Positions 7,215 through 15,397 of a stretch of 44,613 nucleotides of DNA are shown piece by piece. Positions within the stretch are counted from its first letter, which is position 1; each line of letters opens with the position of its first letter. Under the pieces are notes generated by a model, which was not told the DNA's origin, searched no databases, and was given only the letters and a program-made list of their open reading frames with translations. The position numbers were made by a program, and so were the translations under genes. The DNA lies in assembly GCA_903859815.1 (NCBI GenBank), contig CAIOOA010000179.1:1-44613 (forward strand), written 5' to 3'. Origin of the DNA: an uncultured Methylococcaceae bacterium (GTDB taxonomy: Bacteria; Pseudomonadota; Gammaproteobacteria; Methylococcales; Methylococcaceae).

Positions 7215-8392
7215 ATATCCACGAATACCAAGCAAAGGAATTATTGAAAGCCTATGATGTGCCGGTTCCCGTCGGCGGGGTTGCCTATTCTGACAAACAA
7301 GCGGCCCAAGTCGCCGAGGATATTGGGGGTTCCAAATGGGTCGTCAAGGCTCAGATTCATGCCGGTGGACGTGGCAAGGCCGGTGGTGTGAAGCTGGTTC
7401 ATTCCATTGACGAAGTGAAAAAGACTGCCGATGCCATGATTGGCAGCACACTCGTCACCCATCAAACTGGCCCGGAAGGCGCGTTGGTGCATCGGGTTTG
7501 GGTTGAGCAAGCCAGTCATATTAAAAAGGAATTCTATCTGGGCTTGGTGATTGATCGCGTCACTCAGCGCATCACCGTGGTGGCATCCAGCGAAGGTGGC
7601 GTGGACATTGAAGATGTTGCCAAGGCTGCGCCGGAAAAAATCATCAAGGAAGTGGTCGATCCTGCCATTGGTTTGCGTGATTTCCAATGTCGCAAAATTG
7701 CCACAGGGATAGGGCTTAAAGGTCGGCTGATGCCGCAAGCCGTCAAGCTGATGAAATCACTCTATCGCTGCATGAGGGACAAAGACGCTTTGCAAATTGA
7801 AATCAACCCGCTCGCCATTGTCAGCATTGGCGAGGAGGAAAAACTGCTGATTTTGGATGCCAAGTTCAATTTTGATGACAATGCGCTTTATCGCCAGCGA
7901 GTCATTACGGATATGCGCGACTTGGCCGAGGAAGACCCCAAGGAAGTGGAGGCATCCGGCCATGGACTCAATTACATAGCGCTGGACGGCAATATCGGCT
8001 GCATCGTCAATGGGGCTGGTTTGGCAATGGCTTCCTTGGACGCAATCACCTTGCACGGTGGCCGGCCGGCCAATTTCCTGGATGTGGGAGGCGGCGCTTC
8101 GCCTGAGAAAGTCACCAATGCTTGCCGTATTGTATTGCAAGACTCCAACGTCAAGGCTATTTTGGTGAACATCTTCGCCGGCATCAATCGCTGCGATTGG
8201 ATCGCGCTTGGCTTGATCCAAGCTTGCAAGCATCTGCAAATCAAAGTTCCGCTGGTGGTGCGCTTGGCCGGCACGAATGTCGAAGAAGGCCGCAAAATAC
8301 TGGCGGAGTCAGGGCTTGCCTTTATCACCGCAGAAAACTTGGACACTGCTGCGGCCAAAGCGGTTGCCATCGTTAAGGAGACAGTCCTATGA
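7211..8392 (+). CDS. mtkA: Malate--CoA ligase (malate thiokinase) beta subunit
   Basis: The 393-residue ATP-grasp subunit resembles SucC: MNIHEYQAKELLKAYDVPVP start, KAQIHAGGRGKAGGVKL nucleotide-binding loop (about 46-62), the FNFDDNALYR segment and the C-terminal CoA-ligase domain with GLAMASLD and FLDVGGGA. Its pairing with mtkB and mcl points to malate, not succinate, as substrate. The start is a TTG at 7211 inside the mcl stop region (TTGA overlap), and the protein begins exactly where family members do. A rare start codon with overlap implies translation coupled to mcl. With MtkB it forms malyl-CoA from malate, CoA and ATP in the cytoplasm. Succinyl-CoA synthetase is the alternative on sequence alone, and is disfavoured by context. 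Confidence 0.92.
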   Translation: MNIHEYQAKELLKAYDVPVPVGGVAYSDKQAAQVAEDIGGSKWVVKAQIHAGGRGKAGGVKLVHSIDEVKKTADAMIGSTLVTHQTGPEGALVHRVWVEQASHIKKEFYLGLVIDRVTQRITVVASSEGGVDIEDVAKAAPEKIIKEVVDPAIGLRDFQCRKIATGIGLKGRLMPQAVKLMKSLYRCMRDKDALQIEINPLAIVSIGEEEKLLILDAKFNFDDNALYRQRVITDMRDLAEEDPKEVEASGHGLNYIALDGNIGCIVNGAGLAMASLDAITLHGGRPANFLDVGGGASPEKVTNACRIVLQDSNVKAILVNIFAGINRCDWIALGLIQACKHLQIKVPLVVRLAGTNVEEGRKILAESGLAFITAENLDTAAAKAVAIVKETVL

Positions 8393-9276
8393 GCGTATTC
8401 GTCAATAAAGAATCCAAGGTCATCTTTCAGGGATTCACCGGGGAACATGCCAGTTTCCACGCCCAAGATGCAATCAGCATAGGCACGAATGTGGTCGGTG
8501 GGGTCACTCCCGGCAAGGGGGGAACCACACATTTGGGTTTGCCGGTATTCGACACGGTGGCAGAAGCCGTTGCTGCCACCGGAGCCGATGTGTCGGGTGT
8601 GTTTGTGCCGCCACCTTTCAATGCCGATGCCTTGATGGAAGCGATTGACGCGGGGATTAAAGTGGCAGTGACGATAGCGGACGGCATCCCCATCCATGAC
8701 ATGGTGCGCTTACAACGTTATCGCTTAGGTCGGGATGCGATTCTGATCGGGCCGAACAGTCCTGGCATCATCACACCGGGTGAATGCAAAGTGGGCATCA
8801 TGCCCTCGCACATTTATAAGAAGGGTAACATCGGCATCGTTTCCCGTTCAGGCACTCTCAATTATGAAGCTACCGAACAAATGTCGGCCCTAGGGATAGG
8901 TATTAGCACCTCGGTGGGCATAGGTGGCGACCCTATCAACGGCACTGATTTCGTGACAGTGCTAAAAGCGTTTGAGTCCGACCTGGAAACTGAAATTGTC
9001 GTGATGATAGGCGAAATTGGCGGGCCACAAGAAGTTGCGGCGGCCCGGTGGGCGCAAAAAAATATGAGCAAACCGATTGTCGGCTTTGTCGCCGGTGTTA
9101 GCGCTCCGCCGGGCCGTCGCATGGGCCATGCCGGGGCGATTATCTCCTCCGAATCCGACACAGCCAGCGCCAAGATGGACACCATGGAAGCCTTAGGGCT
9201 ATATGTCGCCCGCAACCCCGCCCATATTGGTCAAACGGTGTTGCAAGCGATGAGGGAGCATGGGATAAAGGCGTGA
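8389..9276 (+). CDS. mtkB: Malate--CoA ligase (malate thiokinase) alpha subunit
   Basis: The 295-residue subunit resembles SucD. It has an N-terminal CoA-binding Rossmann fold (IFQGFTGEHASFH), the GPNSPGIITPGECKVGIMP segment, IVSRSGTLNYEA, and the phosphohistidine loop GRRMGHAGAI with His247. Members of the malate thiokinase branch carry this same plan. Its ATG overlaps the mtkA TGA by four bases (ATGA), so the whole mcl-mtkA-mtkB set is probably translated as a unit. The operon ends here: the next gene is convergent and starts its stop codon 33 bases on, with no obvious terminator hairpin in between. Confidence 0.93.
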   Translation: MSVFVNKESKVIFQGFTGEHASFHAQDAISIGTNVVGGVTPGKGGTTHLGLPVFDTVAEAVAATGADVSGVFVPPPFNADALMEAIDAGIKVAVTIADGIPIHDMVRLQRYRLGRDAILIGPNSPGIITPGECKVGIMPSHIYKKGNIGIVSRSGTLNYEATEQMSALGIGISTSVGIGGDPINGTDFVTVLKAFESDLETEIVVMIGEIGGPQEVAAARWAQKNMSKPIVGFVAGVSAPPGRRMGHAGAIISSESDTASAKMDTMEALGLYVARNPAHIGQTVLQAMREHGIKA

Positions 9277-9308
9277 ATGGCAATCTAATTGGCTATTTAG
9301 GAGAATGA

Positions 9309-10574
9309 TTAAATTTTAGAGGCTACATGTTGTTTGTCTTCTAAATTTAACCATTCAAGCGCCCCCTCGCCTGCGGCTTTGCCCGTGGCAAAGCAAGCGG
9401 TTAGCAAATAACCTCCCGTTGGGGCTTCCCAGTCCAGCATTTCTCCAGCGCAGAATACCCCCGGCATGGCTTGCAGCATTAAATGTTCGTCCAATGCCTC
9501 AAAAGTGACACCCCCCGCCGTGCTGATGGCTTCGTCCAGTGGTCGCGTGGAGGTTAACCTCAATGGTAAAGATTTGATGACTGATGCTAGGCGAACAGGG
9601 TCTTCGAAATCCTCAGGGTCGGCGAGTTCCCGCAACAAAACTGCTTTGATCCCATCAATTCTGGCTTTGTGCTGTAAATGCTTTGCCATCGAGGCCGATC
9701 CACGCGGTTTGGATAAAGCGCTGACCAAGCTTTTTAAATGACGGCCCGGTGTCAAGTCCAGCCGTGGCGTGGCAACCCCAAGGGCTTCAATGGTGTCGCG
9801 GATTTTGGCAGACAAAGCATAGATCAAATGCCCCTCGACTCCATTTTCGGTGACGAGGAACTCCCCAAGTTGCGAATGTTCCTCGCCTTCGGCGTCGGTG
9901 AAGGATATGCCTACAGTCTTGACAGGTTGCCCTGCAAAACGTGTGCGGAAATGTTCGCTCCAAGTGATATTGAACCCGCAGTTGGAAGGGCGTAAAGGAG
10001 ACACATTGATGCTGCGCTCAGCCAAGATTGGCACCCAAGCACCATCGGAGCCGAGTTTGGACCAACTGCCGCCGCCCAAAGCCAGCACAACGGCATCAGC
10101 TTCAGCGGTTTTAATGCCTTGAGGCGTTTCAAAAAGCAGCGCATTGTTTTCATCCCAGCCTTGCCAACGGTGGCGGCTATGGAACACCACACCGGCTTTG
10201 CGTAAGCGATGCAGCCAAGCCCTAAGCAAGGGCGCGGCTTTTTGGTCGGTCGGGAACACCCTCCCCGAACTGCCGACAAAACTTCCTATGCTCAAACCTT
10301 GCGCCCATTCGCGCAACTCTGTCGGATCGAAGGCTTTGATTAAAGGACGCAAATGGGCCTCGCGAGAACCATAGCGTGAAAGAAAGGCTTCCATCGGCTC
10401 GGCATGGGTCAGGTTCAAGCCGCCCTTGCCGGCCAACAAGAACTTCCGACCTACAGAGGCCATGCCGTCATAGACATCGACCCGTCCACCGCCTTGAATG
10501 GCGGCTTCAGCCGCCATTAAACCCGCAGGGCCGGCGCCGATGATGGCGATTGAATGTTGTTTGTTTGATTCCAT
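9309..10574 (-). CDS. HI0933/TIGR03862-type FAD-dependent flavoprotein
   Basis: The 421-residue protein starts with a dinucleotide-binding fold, IAIIGAGPAGLMAAEAA (about 9-25), followed by GRKFLLAGKGGLNLTHAEP, the hallmark of the HI0933/BaiN-like flavoprotein family. Near the end come GGVTFEALDEHLMLQAMPGVFCAGEMLDWEAPTGG-type segments with the second FAD contact. The arrangement with GFNITW and FLVTENGVEGH fits the TIGR03862 branch. The physiological reaction of this branch is not established; homologues are annotated only as NAD(P)/FAD-dependent oxidoreductases. It is convergent with mtkB and has no obvious functional partner nearby. Confidence 0.88.
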   Translation of the reverse strand: MESNKQHSIAIIGAGPAGLMAAEAAIQGGGRVDVYDGMASVGRKFLLAGKGGLNLTHAEPMEAFLSRYGSREAHLRPLIKAFDPTELREWAQGLSIGSFVGSSGRVFPTDQKAAPLLRAWLHRLRKAGVVFHSRHRWQGWDENNALLFETPQGIKTAEADAVVLALGGGSWSKLGSDGAWVPILAERSINVSPLRPSNCGFNITWSEHFRTRFAGQPVKTVGISFTDAEGEEHSQLGEFLVTENGVEGHLIYALSAKIRDTIEALGVATPRLDLTPGRHLKSLVSALSKPRGSASMAKHLQHKARIDGIKAVLLRELADPEDFEDPVRLASVIKSLPLRLTSTRPLDEAISTAGGVTFEALDEHLMLQAMPGVFCAGEMLDWEAPTGGYLLTACFATGKAAGEGALEWLNLEDKQHVASKI

Positions 10575-10610
10575 AAAATTGCCTGATGGTAAATCATATT
10601 GCGATGAAGT

Positions 10611-10628
10611 GTCAAAGCAAGCTTTGAC
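10611..10628. repeat. Short perfect inverted repeat
   Basis: GTCAAAGC and GCTTTGAC form an 18-base near-palindrome with two central bases, just behind the VF530-family gene on the minus strand. It may end that transcript or be a small interspersed palindrome. No T run follows closely. Confidence 0.45.
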
Positions 10629-10673
10629 GCTCCAAAATTTGAAGCCTTTGACTAAAACCTTGTGCGAACTCAG

Positions 10674-10931
10674 CTAAGCCTCTTCAATATTGGAAGGTTC
10701 AGGCTTATCCAATGTTTGTTGGTGGCGAAGGTACAAATCTTCAACCTCCTTCCTAGCCCAAGAGGTAGTGCGCAAGAATTTCAAGCTGGATTTGATGCTA
10801 GGGTCTTGGTTGAAGCATTTGATCTTGATGGTTTGGCCTAGCTTTTCCCAACCGTAATGATCAACCAGTTGGGTCAAAATGGTTTCGAGTGTCAGGCCGT
10901 GTAAGGGGTTTTTGGGCTGTGGGTGGGTCAT
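10674..10931 (-). CDS. VF530-family small DNA-binding-like protein
   Basis: The 85-residue protein matches the VF530 (formerly DUF2132) family across its length: [22 protein letters not shown], then [18 protein letters not shown], then [12 protein letters not shown]. Family members are small all-helical proteins, one with a solved structure suggesting nucleic-acid binding; a cellular role is not established. It begins five bases after the stop of the PIN-like gene, so the two are probably co-transcribed downstream of parC. Its composition is closer to the genome average than that of the PIN-like gene. Confidence 0.88.
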   Translation of the reverse strand: MTHPQPKNPLHGLTLETILTQLVDHYGWEKLGQTIKIKCFNQDPSIKSSLKFLRTTSWARKEVEDLYLRHQQTLDKPEPSNIEEA

Positions 10932-10936
10932 AGTTA

Positions 10937-11746
10937 TTAGAATGCTTCAAGCGCATTAAGAAAATCGTAGAGTCCCTTCTTTCGCTTTGAAAAACAATGG
11001 GCAAATTCGAAGTCAAGCCCCTGTTTTCTATGACGGTCTTTCGTTGTCTTTGCACGAGCGACCCATTTGCTATCAAGCAATACAAAGTCACAACATCTAA
11101 TAGAGAGAATTGCATGTTGCCAATCCACTATATCATTTTCTGATATGTTTGCTTTAGGATCAATCATCAATTCACGAATAAGCTCGCCCATGATTCCTGT
11201 AGTTTGTCGGCTCTCATTAATTGTTGAACGGCGTACTTTTTCAATGTAAGTCGAATCATCTCGCTTCAGCTCTAATTCGTGAAGTATATTCCGATTGGCT
11301 TGATTAAACTTTTCTGATAGATGGCTTCTATTGTGATGAGTAATCGAAAAAAAATCAATTTTTTGCCCCTTTGAAACTACAAATTTGAGTAATTCTAAAT
11401 CTGCAGAAGGCCACATTCGTTGGCCTTTAAAATTTGGGTGACTATCAAAAGCTATAGCTTTCTCAAGATTGAAGTCAGTAAAGTAGATGTTCGGCATAAC
11501 TCGATTAAGAAAATTTTCAGCAGCTATGGCATTTCGGGGGTCATCCATTTTTGTAAATTCAAGAATATTAGTAATAGAAAGAACAAATGTACCTTTCTTG
11601 TCATTCAAAGCTTTTACGAAGCGCTCTTGAAGCATCGCATCATCAGAAAATTCACAAAATGCCCAATGATCGAAATATACCGTTGGCGAGTCAAAACTTT
11701 GATTAACTAGTATCTCGTTGTTTGTTATTGAAAATTTAATGGGCAT
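10937..11746 (-). CDS. Predicted PIN-like domain protein, AT-rich
   Basis: I do not recognise a named family. The 269-residue product begins with a beta strand leading to [13 protein letters not shown], then [14 protein letters not shown], and late in the protein [24 protein letters not shown]. Acidic residues at the ends of those strands (D, E, then D and D) follow the PIN nuclease plan. The start at 11746 is chosen because the in-frame alternative at 11854 would run 92 bases into parC. No strong Shine-Dalgarno is seen; the gene starts 16 bases after parC stops, so coupling is possible. Base composition is clearly more AT-rich than parC, which suggests recent acquisition, and no antitoxin-like gene stands upstream. 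A ribonuclease function is inference only. Confidence 0.6.
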   Translation of the reverse strand: MPIKFSITNNEILVNQSFDSPTVYFDHWAFCEFSDDAMLQERFVKALNDKKGTFVLSITNILEFTKMDDPRNAIAAENFLNRVMPNIYFTDFNLEKAIAFDSHPNFKGQRMWPSADLELLKFVVSKGQKIDFFSITHHNRSHLSEKFNQANRNILHELELKRDDSTYIEKVRRSTINESRQTTGIMGELIRELMIDPKANISENDIVDWQHAILSIRCCDFVLLDSKWVARAKTTKDRHRKQGLDFEFAHCFSKRKKGLYDFLNALEAF

Positions 11747-11762
11747 AAAAAATCTGTGAAAA

Positions 11763-13997
11763 TCAGATACTCTCCATCCCATCCACCCGTTGAAAACCTC
11801 TGGGCAAAGGATGTCCACGCTTGCCTCGTCCGGCTTCATAGGTTGCCAAATCATTGCCTTGCAGAGTCAAAAACCGCTTGCCGGCGATGATTTTCAGGCC
11901 AGTATGGGTAGGCAGGGCGCACAAGCCTATGATTCTATCAAACCCTTCGGCTAAATCGGAGGTTTTGATGTCAATCAGTTTATTGCCCTTGCCTTTATTC
12001 AGCACGGGTATCTCACTGAATGGGAATACCAATAATCGTCCTTGCAAGGTCACCACTGCCAGACGGTCGGTTGCCGGATCGTTAAACTTCATTGGCAATA
12101 ACACCTCGGTGTGTTCGGGTACGGTCAATAATGCCTTGCCGGCCCGGTTTTTGGTGGAGAATTCGCCCAATTTGGTGATGAAGCCATAACCCCCGGTGGT
12201 CGCGAGCAAATACCAATCATCATCTGAACCTGCCAACACGGTTTTGAACGTTGCCAATGGCGGCGGATTCAGTCGCCCCGTCAACGGCTCACCTTGGCTG
12301 CGGGCGGAAGGCAAGTCATGGGCCGAGATGGCATAGCTGCGTCCAGTGGAGTCGATAAAATAGGCGGGCTGGCTACTGCGGCCAAGGGCAGCGGCGAGGA
12401 AACCATCGCCGGTTCGATAGCCTAAGTTGGCGGCATCAATGTCGTGACCCTTGGCCGAGCGCACCCACCCTTTTTCCGACAAAATGATGGTCAACGGTTC
12501 GTTGGGAATCAACGAGGTTTCATCCATCGCTTGGGCGCTTTGCCTGACCACGATTGGCGAACGGCGGGCATCGCCGTATTTCTCTGCGTCTTGCGTCAAT
12601 TCCTTTTTTACCAGAGCGTGTAGCTTCGCCTTGGAACCCAAGATGCCTTGCAGTTTCTCCCGCTCCTTTTGCAATTCATCCTGCTCCCCGCGTATCTTCA
12701 TTTCCTCCAATTTGGCGAGGTGGCGCAACTTGGTTTCCAAAATGGCCTCGGTTTGGATGTCGGTCAGGCCAAAGCGAGCCATTAATACTGGCTTAGGTTC
12801 GTCTTCCGTGCGGATGATGCGAATGACTTCGTCCAAGTTCAGATAAGCAATCAGCAAACCTTCAAGGATATGCAGCCGCGCTTCGACTTTGGACAAGCGA
12901 TATTGCAAACGGCGAGTGACGGTTTGGGTGCGATAAACCAGCCACTCCACCAGAATCTCGCGCAGATTCTTCACCCGAGGCTTGCCATCCAAGCCAATCA
13001 TATTGAGATTGACGCGGTAACTTTTTTCCAAATCCGTGGTGGCGAACAAATGCGACATCAATTGTGCCGCGTCAATGCGCTTGGATTTAGGCATGATGAC
13101 CAAGCGAGTCGGACTTTCATGGTCGGATTCGTCGCGCAAATCCTCGACCATCGGCAATTTCTTCGCATTCATTTGCGCGGCAATTTGCTCCATGATCTTA
13201 TTGCCAGACACTTGATAAGGCAGCGATGTGATGATGATGTTTCCGTCTTCTTGCTCGTAACGGGCGCGTAGCCGAACCGAACCGTTGCCGGTTTGATATA
13301 GGCGCAAGATGTCTTCCTTGGCGGTGATAATTTCGGCTTCGGTGGGGAAATCCGGCGCTTTGACCAGTTCGCACACTTCTTCCAGCGTCGTTTCGGGATG
13401 GTCCAACAAGCGGATGCAAGCACTGACCACTTCGCGCAGGTTATGCGGAGGGATGTCGGTTGCCATGCCGACAGCAATTCCGGTTGCGCCGTTCAGCAGC
13501 AAATTGGGTAAACGGGCCGGCAATAATGACGGCTCGTCCATCGTACCGTCAAAGTTCGGTATCCAGTCCACCGTGCCTTGCTCCAATTCCGACAACAGCG
13601 TGTTGGCGTAAGCCGTTAGGCGGGCTTCGGTATAGCGCATTGCGGCAAAGGATTTGGGGTCATCCGGCGAACCCCAGTTTCCCTGGCCGTCAATCAGCGG
13701 GTAGCGGTAAGAGAACGGTTGCGCCATCAGCACCATTGCCTCGTAACAGGCGGAATCGCCATGCGGATGGTATTTACCCAGCACATCGCCGACGGTGCGA
13801 GCGGATTTCTTGTGCTTGGACAGCGCAGAAAGTCCAAGCTCAGACATCGCGTAAACAATGCGCCGCTGCACTGGTTTCAAGCCGTCGGCGAGATGCGGCA
13901 GGGCACGGTCTAGGATGACGTACATGGAATAATCCAAGTACGCCTTCTCGGTGAATTCTTTGAGGGGGATGCTTTCGTGGGATAGGGAAATGTTCAT
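11763..13997 (-). CDS. parC: DNA topoisomerase IV subunit A
   Basis: The 744-residue type IIA topoisomerase subunit works with ParE to unlink daughter chromosomes. The breakage-reunion domain has DGLKPVQRR (39-46), the quinolone-determining segment [14 protein letters not shown] with wild-type Ser82 and Glu86, and catalytic Tyr122 in [10 protein letters not shown]. The C-terminal beta-pinwheel domain is the short ParC type with weak blade repeats, not the GyrA type with a GyrA box, which favours ParC over GyrA, as does the total length. Its ATG overlaps the stop of the upstream hemerythrin gene by four bases (ATGA), an unusual partner. No parE is in the window. Confidence 0.96.
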   Translation of the reverse strand: MNISLSHESIPLKEFTEKAYLDYSMYVILDRALPHLADGLKPVQRRIVYAMSELGLSALSKHKKSARTVGDVLGKYHPHGDSACYEAMVLMAQPFSYRYPLIDGQGNWGSPDDPKSFAAMRYTEARLTAYANTLLSELEQGTVDWIPNFDGTMDEPSLLPARLPNLLLNGATGIAVGMATDIPPHNLREVVSACIRLLDHPETTLEEVCELVKAPDFPTEAEIITAKEDILRLYQTGNGSVRLRARYEQEDGNIIITSLPYQVSGNKIMEQIAAQMNAKKLPMVEDLRDESDHESPTRLVIMPKSKRIDAAQLMSHLFATTDLEKSYRVNLNMIGLDGKPRVKNLREILVEWLVYRTQTVTRRLQYRLSKVEARLHILEGLLIAYLNLDEVIRIIRTEDEPKPVLMARFGLTDIQTEAILETKLRHLAKLEEMKIRGEQDELQKEREKLQGILGSKAKLHALVKKELTQDAEKYGDARRSPIVVRQSAQAMDETSLIPNEPLTIILSEKGWVRSAKGHDIDAANLGYRTGDGFLAAALGRSSQPAYFIDSTGRSYAISAHDLPSARSQGEPLTGRLNPPPLATFKTVLAGSDDDWYLLATTGGYGFITKLGEFSTKNRAGKALLTVPEHTEVLLPMKFNDPATDRLAVVTLQGRLLVFPFSEIPVLNKGKGNKLIDIKTSDLAEGFDRIIGLCALPTHTGLKIIAGKRFLTLQGNDLATYEAGRGKRGHPLPRGFQRVDGMESI

Positions 13998-14671
13998 TTA
14001 TATAAATCAAATGGCCTGAAATCAGATTCATAATCGATAGTTTCTACTAACACAGTCTGGATTTTACTTTCCAAGTCCGTGCATTTTTCTTGTAAATTCT
14101 TACATTTGATTTCCAACCCCTTATATTTTTTTTCCAAATTGGCATGAGCGTTTTTTGAGTCCATCCATAAGTTCATGACTGCATCCAGCATCATTTTGAC
14201 AGTGACTGAATCTAGTTTCTGTTCTTTGACGGTTTCAAATGCTTGCTGGGGGGTCATCCCCGATTTGATGCAGGCAATTTGTTCGGCCATGGCCAAATCG
14301 GTTCCCAAGATATGGAAGATTAGCCAAAATGCAATAAAGCGAACGATTTTATCCGCCTTATCAGTGCTGCCATCGTCTGAAGAGGAAAATTCGCTGAAAC
14401 GGTCCACGTCATATAAAAAGGAATTGTGTTCCATCCGATGCCTGGTAAAAAAACGGTTATCAATGCGGCTATCCTGCATCAACAGTTCTTCATCATGTAA
14501 ATGGGTTTTTGTGTAATGGATGAGAAGTCTGATTGCACTATCCAACTCCCCTTCAGATTTGATCCCATTTTTAATGTTGACGCAAAGTTTATTCAATAGA
14601 TCGAATAGGTTTTTATGCTGGGTATCCACCAAATCTAATTTTGTTTCAAATTTATTTGACCAAATAAACAT
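13994..14671 (-). CDS. Bacteriohemerythrin with C-terminal coiled coil
   Basis: The 225-residue protein has a hemerythrin four-helix domain with all expected di-iron ligands: His19, His57, Glu61, His78, His82, His120 and Asp125. Bacteriohemerythrins bind O2 reversibly, and in methanotrophs they are thought to deliver O2 to methane monooxygenase or sense oxygen. After residue 135 come a linker and a coiled coil (about 168-205) that could mediate dimer or partner binding. AAGGTG eight bases before the ATG supports the start. The stop overlaps the parC start (ATGA), so the two are translationally coupled. It is a paralogue of the next gene upstream; both share the FxWSxKF start and the DLAMAEQ-type segment. 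Composition is AT-rich. Confidence 0.92.
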   Translation of the reverse strand: MFIWSNKFETKLDLVDTQHKNLFDLLNKLCVNIKNGIKSEGELDSAIRLLIHYTKTHLHDEELLMQDSRIDNRFFTRHRMEHNSFLYDVDRFSEFSSSDDGSTDKADKIVRFIAFWLIFHILGTDLAMAEQIACIKSGMTPQQAFETVKEQKLDSVTVKMMLDAVMNLWMDSKNAHANLEKKYKGLEIKCKNLQEKCTDLESKIQTVLVETIDYESDFRPFDLYK

Positions 14672-14762
14672 TAATATTCACCTTATTCTTTGGGTTAATA
14701 AAAAGTGCTGATAAAAAATAAACTAGAGGGTCATGCGAAATTATGGAGTAGTTATTAAAGAT

Positions 14763-15341
14763 TTATATGATATTATCAATATTTTTTGTGAGACTTTCTT
14801 CCAAGCGCTTACAATCGTCTCTGGCATCGAACCAGAGATTAATTACCGAGTCAAGCATCAGATTAAAATTTTCGGGGTCAGTTTTGTTATCCTTAATGTT
14901 ATCATAAGCTTCCCGTGGGTCTTTGCCTGATTTAATCAAGGCTAATTGCTCAGCCATGACTAGATCGGTACTTAATATATGAAATGTGAACCAATGGGTG
15001 ATAAAACGGATTATCTGCTCCAATTGACCAATAATTCGGCGATCATAGCTGCTTGCATTATTTTTGAAACGATCAATATCATATCTAAAAGATGAATGCT
15101 CCATTATGTGTTTGGAAAAATGCCTATAATCGATGTGATATTCCCTCATGATGAGTTCTTCATGATGTAAATGGTTTTTAGAATAATGGACTAATATGCT
15201 TATAGAACTTTCAATATCTTCATCATCTATTTTCCTTAATTGTAGTTTAGTGGTTAGTGTGGCAAGTAGATTGAACAAATTTTTATGTTCTATATCCAAA
15301 ATATCAATATTAGTCAAAAACTTGTCTGACCAGCTAAACAT
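14763..15341 (-). CDS. Bacteriohemerythrin
   Basis: The 192-residue paralogue of the neighbouring gene keeps every di-iron ligand: His19, His57, Glu61, His78, His82, His121 and Asp126. The helical region after the domain is shorter than in its neighbour and lacks the long coiled coil. AAGAGG eight bases ahead of the ATG supports the start. It lies 56 bases after the co-polymerase gene and 91 bases before the first hemerythrin gene, all on the minus strand, so a run of co-polymerase, two hemerythrins and parC may be co-transcribed. The pair looks like a tandem duplication followed by divergence of the C-termini. Confidence 0.92.
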   Translation of the reverse strand: MFSWSDKFLTNIDILDIEHKNLFNLLATLTTKLQLRKIDDEDIESSISILVHYSKNHLHHEELIMREYHIDYRHFSKHIMEHSSFRYDIDRFKNNASSYDRRIIGQLEQIIRFITHWFTFHILSTDLVMAEQLALIKSGKDPREAYDNIKDNKTDPENFNLMLDSVINLWFDARDDCKRLEESLTKNIDNII

Positions 15342-15397
15342 TGGTTTGCCTCTTACGGTTAGGTTAAGTTGCGGAATTAATTAACATTCAAAATTAA

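Noticed and set aside
11747-11854. Longer start for the PIN-like protein
   Set aside because: The extra 36 codons lie mostly within parC in another frame and do not look like part of the fold.
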